From the NCBI GenBank assembly GCA_020636745.1, contig JACJXH010000001.1:372001-436000 (forward strand): a DNA stretch of 64,000 bases, given 5' to 3'. A model generated the notes under the pieces. The model saw only the letters and a program-made list of their open reading frames with translations. It searched no databases and was not told where the DNA came from. This stretch comes from Lentimicrobiaceae bacterium (GTDB lineage: Bacteria > Bacteroidota > Bacteroidia > Bacteroidales > Lentimicrobiaceae). Positions 33,629 through 41,896 of the stretch are shown piece after piece. Position 1 is the stretch's first letter. Each line of letters begins with the position of its first letter. The translations under genes were made by a program, and so were the position numbers.

Positions 33629-35245
33629 TTAGAAACTTTTTGACACCTGAATGTTAAAGCGGTTGTTTATATACCTCATGTCAAATGTTCCTTCATAATA
33701 AAAGGTGCAGTTTAGTTTTTTTAATATTCTCCAGTTCAGACTGATTTCACCAGAATGCTGCATTTGGTTTATTTGTGTGTTGGCAAACCGGTAATCGATA
33801 AACCGGTAGTTAAATGTTCCACTTAACTTTTTAGGAATCAGATCTTTGGTAAATCCAAAGCTGAAAATGTTCCCGTTTAAAAAGCTGGTTTCCATTATGG
33901 TAGCAGAAAGGGTAGTCGAAATGTTCAAAAAAGGAATCTGACTGTAAGTAGCATAGGCATACATGTTTTTTGATGCTTTTATGTCACTTTTTCTGAACCG
34001 GTATCCTCCGGTTGCGCCAACTGATAGTTTTTTGGCCGGACGATAACTGACCTGAAGCAAGTATCCTTTCTGAGTCTCTGATTCAAGCAATTGATCAATA
34101 AAACTTTTATAGGTTTCGTAGTAAATAATATTCTGCCGTTCGCTGTATGACAATGAGACAGAACCCAGATTTTTATATTTGTATCTTAAAGAAAGGTAAA
34201 GGTTTGAAAGTTGAGGCGAGTTATCCTGTACTTCTTTTACATATCTGTAAAGGTCAAATTCAGCAGAGCCAAAAAAGCTGATGTTTTTAATTAAGGAGTT
34301 TGAATGTTGTAAATATGCAAACCGCCTGTCGGTGAATCCGGCATTTTTTTGTTCAACCAGCGCAATGGTGGTTTGAAGATTACTTTTGTTTATTACTTGT
34401 TCGTGATTTAAAAATACGCCATATTGCAATAAGGATGTATTGAAGCCATAATCACTGTAATCAGGTCTTGAGCCGGCCAGAATACCTGTAGTTATAGAAT
34501 TGGTTTTTATTTCAAACTGAAGGCCATCCACAGCGCCCATATTCGAGATTTTGGGGTTAATTTTTCTGCCGGCCCATATGGTAGCATTTTTAGCTACTTC
34601 ATATTTCAGGGCCAGATTATATATTTTCAACCCTTTGAAAACATTATTCTGAATTTCGCTCCACTGTTTGTTGCGATGAGCAAATGAAATGTAGGTTTCG
34701 CCTGAGAGTCTTGAGTTTGCTATGTTTTTGGCATTTAACGAAATCGTATAACGCATTCTTTGGGTGTTGGACTGAGGGGTATTTGAAAGGTTTGTATATG
34801 AGGCTACTGATAATCGACCATTGATAATTTGTTTTCGTTCAGTTTTCGATATATCATTGTTTGTAGTAGTATCTGGTATTGTGGCCGGCTCTTTTTTATC
34901 AGGTTCAACAGGTTTTATTTTATTTTCAGCAAGGCTATGCCCACTTTTAGCTGTTGCTATTGTTCCGGTAAAAATCTTGTCAGATGGTTTAAATATGAAG
35001 CCTGCAAGTGGGGTGCATACGCAGGATGTTGACGATAAATTTCTTACCAGCAATGCAGCTTGTGTTTTTTCGTTTATAATTGTAAAAAGAGTGTCTCCCT
35101 CAGAAATAGATTTTGTTGATTTAAACTTAACGTAAACACTTTGTGAGGTTACGTATGAAACCACACCTTCAAGAGGCTCGGAAAGCGTTTGGGCGCTTAG
35201 AAAAGTTACCGAAAACGCAAAAATCAGCAGAATGGTTATCCTCAT
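33629..35245 (-). CDS. Outer-membrane beta-barrel protein of the electron-transfer operon
   Basis: Exported protein of 538 residues, probably an outer-membrane barrel. Signal peptide MRITILLIFAFSVTFLSAQ. Residues about 25-95 form a small beta domain (GVVSYVTSQSVYVKFKSTKS and SEGDTLF) like an SH3/FlgT-type fold. A charged linker follows (about 100-140, KPVEPDKKEPATIPDTT). From about 145 the protein alternates polar and aromatic residues in many short strands and ends VSKSF: a C-terminal Phe, the usual barrel signal. It starts 10 bp after the 37-heme cytochrome stop, so it is the last gene of the operon. By analogy with MtrB-type porins it could hold a cytochrome in the outer membrane, but I see no specific homology to MtrB. 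Confidence 0.72.
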   Translation of the reverse strand: MRITILLIFAFSVTFLSAQTLSEPLEGVVSYVTSQSVYVKFKSTKSISEGDTLFTIINEKTQAALLVRNLSSTSCVCTPLAGFIFKPSDKIFTGTIATAKSGHSLAENKIKPVEPDKKEPATIPDTTTNNDISKTERKQIINGRLSVASYTNLSNTPQSNTQRMRYTISLNAKNIANSRLSGETYISFAHRNKQWSEIQNNVFKGLKIYNLALKYEVAKNATIWAGRKINPKISNMGAVDGLQFEIKTNSITTGILAGSRPDYSDYGFNTSLLQYGVFLNHEQVINKSNLQTTIALVEQKNAGFTDRRFAYLQHSNSLIKNISFFGSAEFDLYRYVKEVQDNSPQLSNLYLSLRYKYKNLGSVSLSYSERQNIIYYETYKSFIDQLLESETQKGYLLQVSYRPAKKLSVGATGGYRFRKSDIKASKNMYAYATYSQIPFLNISTTLSATIMETSFLNGNIFSFGFTKDLIPKKLSGTFNYRFIDYRFANTQINQMQHSGEISLNWRILKKLNCTFYYEGTFDMRYINNRFNIQVSKSF

Positions 35246-35255
35246 GGTTTCGTGC

Positions 35256-38111
35256 TTAGTTTTCCCTGATATTCAATCTGATACTTTTTTTGTCGCCATT
35301 CCCGTTTGGGTGACAGTTGAAGCAAGCAATGCTGTTATATGCGTAGCCGTTCACACCCTGATGCTCATTGTTCATGTCTGACTGATTATGCTCATGACAA
35401 TCAATGCAGCTGAAAATAGCATAATTTGAAGCATTGGTATGGCAATCGGCGCAAGTTGTCCATTCGCCATTGTGCTTTCCTGAATAAATGGGGAAATATT
35501 GAGCATCGTGGTTAAAGTTTGCCGGCGACCAGGCATTCTCGCTGTGGCATGTCAGGCATTCAGTTGAAAATTGAGCCGAGGCATGCGGCGGGTTGGTTGT
35601 TTGGTTATAATTATCCAAATGGCATCCAACGCAGGTGTTAGGTGTGTTGTTGTAGTTGCCGTTGTGGCAGGTAGCGCAGTTGCCCGAAATAGCTGCATGT
35701 GCTCCGTTTAGCGGATAAACCTGATTATGAATCGGGAATGAGGCAGGTTGCCATCCCGGTTCAGTGGTGTGGCAAGTGGCACAGGTATTGGGAATGCCAG
35801 CTGTTGTATGATTGGGATTTATCGCCTGGTTAAAATCAGCCTGATGGCAATCGCTGCAAATGCTGGTGGTGCCCTGATAACCATTGGTGTGACAATCCTG
35901 GCAAACAGTGGTTGTGTGACCTCCTGTCAATGGAAATGAAGTGGTGCTGTGGTTAAAGGCTGCCGATGCGTCGCCGGTTGGGTGGCAGGCAAAACATGCA
36001 GGGCTGTTATAAGCGTATCCGTTCACGCCCTGATGCTCATTGTTCATGTCTGACTGATTGTGCTCATGACAATCAATACAACTGAAAGCCGGATAGTTGG
36101 AGGCATTGGTATGGCAATCGGCGCAAGTTGTCCATTCGCCATTGTGCTTTCCTGAATAAATGGGGAAATATTGAGCATCGTGGTTAAAGTTTGCCGGCGA
36201 CCAGGCATTTTCGCTGTGGCATGTCAGGCATTCAGTCGAAAATTGAGCCGAGGCATGCGGCGGGTTGGTTGTTTGGTTGTAATTGTCAAGGTGGCATCCA
36301 ACGCAGGTGTTAGGCGTGTTGTTGTAGTTGCCGTTGTGGCAGGTAGCGCAGTTGCCCGAAATAGCTGCATGTGCTCCGTTTAGCGGATAAACCTGATTAT
36401 GAATCGGGAATGTGGCAGGTTGCCATCCCGGTTCAGTGGTGTGGCAAGTGGCACAGGTATTTGGAATGCCGGCTGTTGTATGATTGGGATTTATCGCCTG
36501 GTTAAAATCAGCCTGGTGGCAATCGCTGCATAGGGTGGTAGTGCCCTGATATCCATTGGTGTGACAGTCACGACAACTGGCACCGGTATGAGCTCCTGTT
36601 AAAGGGAATGCTGTTGTATTATGATCAAATGTTTCAGATGCATCTCCGGTTGGATGGCAGGCAAAACATGCATCACTGTTATATACATATCCGCCTGTGT
36701 TAGCGTGTTGAATATCGGTGTCTTGTAAGTTGTGGGCGTGGCAGTCTATGCAACTGAATACGGTATAATCAGATGCATTGGTATGGCAATCGGCACATGA
36801 GGCCCATTCGCCATTGTGTTTTCCTGAATAAATGGGGAAATATTGAGCATCGTGATTGAAATTGGCTGGTGACCAGGCATTCTCATTGTGACATGTGAGG
36901 CACTCAGTTGAAAATTGAGATGTAATATGCGGTGGATTGTCTGTTTGATTGTAATCATCTAAATGACATCCAACGCAAGTGTTAGGCGTGTTGTTGTAAT
37001 TGCCGTTATGACAGCTTGCGCAATTGTTTGAAATTGCAGCATGTGCTCCATTCAGTGCGTATATTTCATTGTGTATTGGGAATGTTGCCGGCTTCCAGCC
37101 CGGTTCAGTGGTGTGGCAAGTGGCACAGGTATTTGGAATGCCGGCGGTTGTATGACTGGGATTTGATGATTGGTTAAAATCAGACTGGTGACAGTCAGCG
37201 CAATTTGTTGATGTACCTGCATAACCTGAAGAATGGCACTCAAGACAGGTTGCATTGGTATGAGCCCCAGTTAGAGGAAATGCTGTTGAGTTGTGGTTAA
37301 AGCTTCCTTCGCCTGAACCTGTTGGGTGGCAGCCATAACAAGCGATACTATTATAACTGTATCCTGAAACACCACCATGATTACTGTCCATGCTTCCCCG
37401 ATTATGCTCATGGCAATTGATACATTCAAATTCTCCGTAATTGGATGGGTTGGTATGGCAATCAGAACACGAACTCCAAACGCCATTATGTGTTCCGGTA
37501 TAAATTGGAAAGAACTGAGCGTCATGTGTATTAAACTCGAGCCATGAGTAACTGCTAACGAAGTGGCATTCGTTGCATAATGTAGAATATCCGGCAACGG
37601 AATGGTTAGGATTACTGGTAGCTACATAATCTGCCTGATGACAATCAAAACATTCAATCCCTACTGGTTCAAACTTTAGCAGTGATTCTGACGGATGGCA
37701 TGCCGAGCAGTCGGCGTTTTTGTGCGCACCCAGTATCGGAAACCGGGTTTGCTCATGTAGCCGGGCAATATCCTGAATAATCCATGCGTCAGAATTATGG
37801 CATCTGGCGCAGTCAGGCCCTGTTGTTTGCTCATGCATATCTGTATGACATGAATTGCATTCGGTTTTTGCATCCTTAAAAACAAGTGAAGTGTGACATG
37901 ATCTACAACTGGTTTGTTTGTGTTGGCCAGTGAGCGGCATGGCAGTGGTATCATGATTGAACTGTATACTGTCTGTATTTACTTTCCAGCTTTCAGAATT
38001 ATGGCAATTGTCGCAACTCACCCTGAAATCCTTGCCATGAGGCGAAGAAACAATCATTGTGAGTGAGGTTAAGATTACCAGTGTGCCGATGATTAATGAC
38101 AGTTTTCGCAT
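35256..38111 (-). CDS. Exported 37-heme c-type cytochrome
   Basis: Exported multiheme cytochrome of 951 residues with 37 CxxCH heme-binding motifs, about one per 25 residues. Signal peptide MRKLSLIIGTLVILTSLTMIVSS. The hemes follow a three-heme module of about 75 residues: F-x-H ... G-x-H ... CxxCH, CxxCH, then x-H ... CxxCH, so each module has three extra His to act as second axial ligands. Modules start at hemes 2, 5, 8 ... 35; heme 1 is the third heme of an incomplete module. Hemes 10-36 lie in three 224-residue repeats encoded by exact 672-bp units. The start overlaps the upstream 20-heme gene by 19 bp in another frame. No lipobox or T9SS tail is seen, so location (periplasm or surface) is open. 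Probable role: long-range electron wire. Confidence 0.93.
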   Translation of the reverse strand: MRKLSLIIGTLVILTSLTMIVSSPHGKDFRVSCDNCHNSESWKVNTDSIQFNHDTTAMPLTGQHKQTSCRSCHTSLVFKDAKTECNSCHTDMHEQTTGPDCARCHNSDAWIIQDIARLHEQTRFPILGAHKNADCSACHPSESLLKFEPVGIECFDCHQADYVATSNPNHSVAGYSTLCNECHFVSSYSWLEFNTHDAQFFPIYTGTHNGVWSSCSDCHTNPSNYGEFECINCHEHNRGSMDSNHGGVSGYSYNSIACYGCHPTGSGEGSFNHNSTAFPLTGAHTNATCLECHSSGYAGTSTNCADCHQSDFNQSSNPSHTTAGIPNTCATCHTTEPGWKPATFPIHNEIYALNGAHAAISNNCASCHNGNYNNTPNTCVGCHLDDYNQTDNPPHITSQFSTECLTCHNENAWSPANFNHDAQYFPIYSGKHNGEWASCADCHTNASDYTVFSCIDCHAHNLQDTDIQHANTGGYVYNSDACFACHPTGDASETFDHNTTAFPLTGAHTGASCRDCHTNGYQGTTTLCSDCHQADFNQAINPNHTTAGIPNTCATCHTTEPGWQPATFPIHNQVYPLNGAHAAISGNCATCHNGNYNNTPNTCVGCHLDNYNQTTNPPHASAQFSTECLTCHSENAWSPANFNHDAQYFPIYSGKHNGEWTTCADCHTNASNYPAFSCIDCHEHNQSDMNNEHQGVNGYAYNSPACFACHPTGDASAAFNHSTTSFPLTGGHTTTVCQDCHTNGYQGTTSICSDCHQADFNQAINPNHTTAGIPNTCATCHTTEPGWQPASFPIHNQVYPLNGAHAAISGNCATCHNGNYNNTPNTCVGCHLDNYNQTTNPPHASAQFSTECLTCHSENAWSPANFNHDAQYFPIYSGKHNGEWTTCADCHTNASNYAIFSCIDCHEHNQSDMNNEHQGVNGYAYNSIACFNCHPNGNGDKKSIRLNIREN
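35332..37347 (-). repeat. Three tandem 672-bp repeats within the 37-heme cytochrome gene
   Basis: Units at 35332-36003, 36004-36675 and 36676-37347, each exactly 672 bp (224 residues, nine hemes, three modules). Recognised by landmarks 672 bp apart, such as ctgttata at 35332 and 36004, ctgttat at 36676 and ctattata at 37348. The two downstream-most copies (lower coordinates) are nearly identical and the third is more diverged. A still older partial copy can be traced upstream in hemes 5-9. Confidence 0.92.
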
Positions 38112-39682
38112 TTGATCTTTCCGGTTTTATATAAAACATAGGATTTGCTGGCGTCATCAATGCTTGGATGACACTTGACACAAGCGACACTTTTATGCTT
38201 ACCATCCAGTTTAAATCTGGATTGGTTATGATCAAATGGTTTTGATTTCCATCCGTCAGGTATATGGCATTTGGAACATTCCGTTTTATTGTCTACATTA
38301 AATTGTCCTGAGTGCTCATCAGGATGGCAATTCGTACATGTTGAAGTTAATCCGGTAAACTGCAGATTGAGGTCGGTTTCTTTCTGCTTTTGCGCATGGC
38401 ATGAGCGGCAGGTTTGTGTTTGGTGTTTTCCGGTAAGAAGGTATTTGGTTTGGTTATGGTCAAAACTCACTTCTACCCATGAGGCAACTGAGTGGCATTT
38501 AAGACAATTGGCCTCAGGATAATACTTTGAGTCAAGGTATGACTTGTGGATATCCTCGTGGCAATCTTTACACTTAAGCCCGATTTTTTTAAATGCCCAG
38601 GTTTCATTCTTTTTATGACAGGCTATGCAGGGTGTTGCGATGTGTGCGCCTTCTAATCTGAAAATGTTGTTCTGATGGCGCTCAATGGTGTAATTTGATG
38701 GCTGAAATCCATCTTCATTGTGACATTCTTTGCAATCAGGCGTTTGATTCTGACTGATCATCTCACCATTGTGATAGTCGGCATGACAATCGGAACATCT
38801 GCTGTGTTTAATTGGGTTGGTGTAACTTCCTTTATGACATTTGGCACAGGTTAAATTCGCGTGCCTGCCATTTAAATTAAATCTGGTTTTACTATGGTCA
38901 AACCGGTCAATGCTTTTAATAGTCCTGAATGATTCTTCGGAGTGACATTCTACACAGTTTTGACCAAACTTATTTTGATGAGGATCGGCATGACAATCGA
39001 CACAATTTTTAAATTTCAGTCCTGTGAAGTTTTGAAAAGCTTTGCCGTTCAGTGTTTTAAGCTCATGGCATTTAACACATTCAACGGTTTTGTGTTGGCC
39101 TTTTAACGGAAATTTTGATTTAGAGTGGTTAAACCTTGAGGCTGGTTTAAATTTCTCATTTGTATGGCAGTCTGCGCAATTGCCCGAAAGTGTTTTCTGG
39201 TGATAATCGGCATGACAGGAGAGGCATTGCGTATCGAGGCCGAGGTATGTTTTCTTTTTCTTTTTAATTGCCGGGTCAACAATGTTTTCAGCCTTATGGC
39301 AGTCTTTGCATTCTTTTTGTGCATGAGCGCCTTCAAGCTTATAGCCGGTCAGATTATGATCAAATTTTGTGATGTCGAAATGTAATATGTCGAATTTACG
39401 GCCATGGTGGTCGCTATGGCAAATGGTACAGGTTTTTTTATAAAGTTTTGGAGAGGAATGGTATCCTTTTTTTTGATCTATGCGTGCTTTAAGTTCAGTG
39501 TGGCAGGCAAGGCACTTTTCATCAGAAACCTGAGCTCCAAGTGAATGACATTTGGTGCAGTTTGACATTCCCTCAAGGTGAGCATGTACTTCTGCCAGAT
39601 CGCCCGGTGAGATTTGTCCTGAAGCACAGAAACTCAGAGCTAAAATCAACAAACAGGTGTAAATATATTTCAACTGCTTCAT
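38093..39682 (-). CDS. Exported 20-heme c-type cytochrome
   Basis: Exported multiheme cytochrome of 529 residues with 20 CxxCH motifs. Signal peptide MKQLKYIYTCLLILALSFC, cut probably near ASG-Q. Lys-rich, in contrast to the Asn/Thr-rich 37-heme protein, so the two differ in charge. The same three-heme module is seen, for instance FNHSKSKFPLKGQHKTVECV before heme 7, and the F-x-H/G-x-H pattern recurs before hemes 4, 7, 10, 13, 16 and 19. The protein stops exactly at its last motif (CENCH), after the second heme of module 7. Probably periplasmic and next to the inner-membrane components (inference). It follows the oxidoreductase gene by 10 bp and overlaps the 37-heme gene by 19 bp. Confidence 0.93.
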   Translation of the reverse strand: MKQLKYIYTCLLILALSFCASGQISPGDLAEVHAHLEGMSNCTKCHSLGAQVSDEKCLACHTELKARIDQKKGYHSSPKLYKKTCTICHSDHHGRKFDILHFDITKFDHNLTGYKLEGAHAQKECKDCHKAENIVDPAIKKKKKTYLGLDTQCLSCHADYHQKTLSGNCADCHTNEKFKPASRFNHSKSKFPLKGQHKTVECVKCHELKTLNGKAFQNFTGLKFKNCVDCHADPHQNKFGQNCVECHSEESFRTIKSIDRFDHSKTRFNLNGRHANLTCAKCHKGSYTNPIKHSRCSDCHADYHNGEMISQNQTPDCKECHNEDGFQPSNYTIERHQNNIFRLEGAHIATPCIACHKKNETWAFKKIGLKCKDCHEDIHKSYLDSKYYPEANCLKCHSVASWVEVSFDHNQTKYLLTGKHQTQTCRSCHAQKQKETDLNLQFTGLTSTCTNCHPDEHSGQFNVDNKTECSKCHIPDGWKSKPFDHNQSRFKLDGKHKSVACVKCHPSIDDASKSYVLYKTGKIKCENCH

Positions 39683-39692
39683 AGTTTGCTGA

Positions 39693-41042
39693 TTAGTTGT
39701 GCTTTAAAATTGCTTCGCCAAACTTTTTAGTAATCTGAATTCCTGATTTAATCAGAAATTGAGTTGGAAGTTCTCCTCCGGCAAATATGTATACTAAATC
39801 ATTTTCAAACCGTTTTATTTCACCTGTTTTGTTGTTCTCAATGGCAATGTCATCTTTTGTGATTTCATGTACCTGAGTGTTATAAAACAACTGAATTTTT
39901 TTCTTCTCGGCTGCTTCGTTTATCAATTGGCTGTTTTTAGGTTTCAGGCGGTTAAAGGCTTCGCTTCTGTACGAAAGCATCACATTATTTTGCCCGGCCA
40001 GCAACAAGGTCGATTCAATGGCAGAATCGCCACCGCCCACAACAACAATGTTTTTGCCTTTTATTTCTTCAGGTTCCAGTAATCGGTAAGCCACTTTTTC
40101 GAGATTTTCGCCAGGTACACCCAGTTTACGGGGAGTGCCTCTTCTTCCGATAGCCAGCAAAATATTTTTTGCCGTGAATTTCTGACCCGATAAAGTGTTT
40201 ACTTCGAAAATATTTCCTGATGCTACAATTGTTTCAACTTTTGAGTTTTCGGTGATGCTTATGTCATTTTTTTTAAGAGCCTCCATCCAAACAGACAGAA
40301 GTTCAGCTTTACTTGTTTCAAATAGTTTTACCTTTCCATATAAAGGCAGGTCCATTGCCGATGTCATAACCACTTTGGAGCGGGGAAAGGTAAAAACGGT
40401 TCCTCCCAGTGTGTACTGCTCAAGAGTGAGGCATTTTAACCTGAGCTTTTTAGCAGTAAGTGAAGCTGATATTCCTGCTGGCCCTGCACCAACAACAATT
40501 AAATCGTAAGTTGCATCATGCTGTATTTTTGAAGTTTTAGCAATATTTTCAACTGCTTGTTTCCCTTGCTCAACTGCATTTTTTATGAGCCCCATTCCTC
40601 CTAATTCTCCAGCTATGTATATTCCGGTGACATTGGTTTCAAAAGTTTGGTTTACATGTGGCAGCTCAACCCCTCTTTTTTCGGTTCCAATACACAGTGT
40701 TATGGCCTGGGTAGGGCAGGCATGGAAACATGCTCCATGACCTATGCAATGTGATGCATTAATAGTTGTGGCTTTGCCATTGACAATGCCAATAATGTCC
40801 TTTTCAGGGCAGGCTGCAACACAGGCTCCGGTTCTGATACAGCTATTTGTGTCAATAACCGGGTGTAGTGATACGGGTTCAAACAATCCTTCAATTTTGG
40901 CCTGGGCTATTTTTGCCTCAACCGCTTTTGATTTTTTCTTTTGATTGCGGAAATACCAAAAAATGATAAGCCCGCTGAGCAGCAAGGTTAATGAATAAAC
41001 CAGAATATTTTCTATGAGTAGTTCCATGCTCAGAAAATCCAT
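39693..41042 (-). CDS. Membrane-anchored Fe-S/FAD/NAD(P) oxidoreductase, permuted
   Basis: Cytoplasm-facing flavoprotein of 449 residues. Order: membrane helix (about 8-30), two ferredoxin-type motifs (C68-x5-C74-x3-CP and C99-x5-C105-x3-CP), a segment with TGIYIAGELGGMGLIKNAV (about 139-157) that in thioredoxin-reductase-like proteins lies at the C-terminus, then FAD-binding VVGAGPAG (183-190) and NAD(P)-binding VVVGGGDSAIES (about 310-325). In both ferredoxin motifs the usual second Cys is replaced (Thr 71, His 102). The redox CxxC of thioredoxin reductase is absent. It overlaps the cytochrome b gene by 13 bp (a second ATG at 41027 would remove the overlap). Probable role: passes electrons between NAD(P)H or ferredoxin and the cytochromes. 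Partner and direction are inferred. Confidence 0.85.
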   Translation of the reverse strand: MDFLSMELLIENILVYSLTLLLSGLIIFWYFRNQKKKSKAVEAKIAQAKIEGLFEPVSLHPVIDTNSCIRTGACVAACPEKDIIGIVNGKATTINASHCIGHGACFHACPTQAITLCIGTEKRGVELPHVNQTFETNVTGIYIAGELGGMGLIKNAVEQGKQAVENIAKTSKIQHDATYDLIVVGAGPAGISASLTAKKLRLKCLTLEQYTLGGTVFTFPRSKVVMTSAMDLPLYGKVKLFETSKAELLSVWMEALKKNDISITENSKVETIVASGNIFEVNTLSGQKFTAKNILLAIGRRGTPRKLGVPGENLEKVAYRLLEPEEIKGKNIVVVGGGDSAIESTLLLAGQNNVMLSYRSEAFNRLKPKNSQLINEAAEKKKIQLFYNTQVHEITKDDIAIENNKTGEIKRFENDLVYIFAGGELPTQFLIKSGIQITKKFGEAILKHN

Positions 41043-41896
41043 TTATAACCGAAAGTAATGGTAACAATAACATGTATTATCATGATAATTAACATGATAA
41101 TGGCAAAAGGAAGATGGGCAACATGCCAGTATTTAAAAAGGTTTTGCATGAATAAAAGCCGGTCAATTTTGCGATTGAGCGACAATTCATTTCTGACAAG
41201 ATTACTTACTTTCTTGATGTCAGATTTTTCAAGGCCATTTTTTCGTAACTGGCTTTTAATGGTTTGAATGGTATTAACGTCTCTGAAATAATTTTTAGTA
41301 TATGTCCAAAGAAGCGAAGCTCTTTGTATTTCAGCCTTCCGGCGTGTCGACTCTATTATCAGATTGTAGATATGTTTATCCAGTTGGTAAGTCGAGGATA
41401 AAATATCACCGATGTCACTTTTCATGTCTCTGACTTCACTCAGGCTTAGTTCCCGGCCTTCTATGGTGCGTGGTATCTGAATGTAAATGAAACGGCCTAT
41501 AATTCCGCTTATAAAAACGGCCACCATGCTCCAGAAACTTATGGCAACAATGCCTCCAAACTTGAATGAAGTATGAAATAGAACCAATACAGGCCCCAGT
41601 GTACATAAAAATATATGAAATTCAAGCCAATGCTTAAGAACACCTACTCGCGATAATGACCTCATCCGTTTGCGGGCAACATAAATTGCAACGCCGGCCA
41701 TCATCAGCAGTGAACCTGCAATGCCCAGTCCGTGACCCCATATTCCACTGGGTTTGAGTTGTTTGTAGTCGGGGTGAAAAAATCTCTCTTCCAGGCTCAC
41801 TCTATAGTATGAATATCCTTTTACAGAAAGAAAAACAAAAGCTGAAACAACGATAATTGACAGGATGAAAATGTAGAGTTTATGTGCTTTTGTCAT
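41030..41896 (-). CDS. Membrane di-heme b-type cytochrome
   Basis: Inner-membrane protein of 288 residues with about five helices: 8-28, 52-73, 92-109, 115-137 and 262-283. Helix 3 carries H94 and H108 and the last helix H261 and H275. Both pairs are 14 residues apart, as are the heme-ligand pairs in bc1-type cytochrome b, so two b hemes between these helices are likely. H55, H89 and H258 are near the ends. A long cytoplasmic or periplasmic helical stretch (about 143-250) separates helices 4 and 5. It is the first gene of the five-gene operon, so it is the likely membrane relay, perhaps at the quinone pool. No family name is certain. Confidence 0.78.
   Translation of the reverse strand: MTKAHKLYIFILSIIVVSAFVFLSVKGYSYYRVSLEERFFHPDYKQLKPSGIWGHGLGIAGSLLMMAGVAIYVARKRMRSLSRVGVLKHWLEFHIFLCTLGPVLVLFHTSFKFGGIVAISFWSMVAVFISGIIGRFIYIQIPRTIEGRELSLSEVRDMKSDIGDILSSTYQLDKHIYNLIIESTRRKAEIQRASLLWTYTKNYFRDVNTIQTIKSQLRKNGLEKSDIKKVSNLVRNELSLNRKIDRLLFMQNLFKYWHVAHLPFAIIMLIIMIIHVIVTITFGYKWIF

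Noticed and set aside
35332..37347. Repeats as CRISPR array or mobile element
   Set aside because: The 672-bp units are coding, stay in frame and contain heme motifs; there are no short spacers, terminal inverted repeats or transposase.
38093..38111. 20-heme and 37-heme genes as one gene broken by a sequencing frameshift
   Set aside because: The second frame starts with a good signal peptide (basic start, long hydrophobic core), which would be senseless inside a cytochrome. Two exported proteins are more likely, although the split module remains remarkable.
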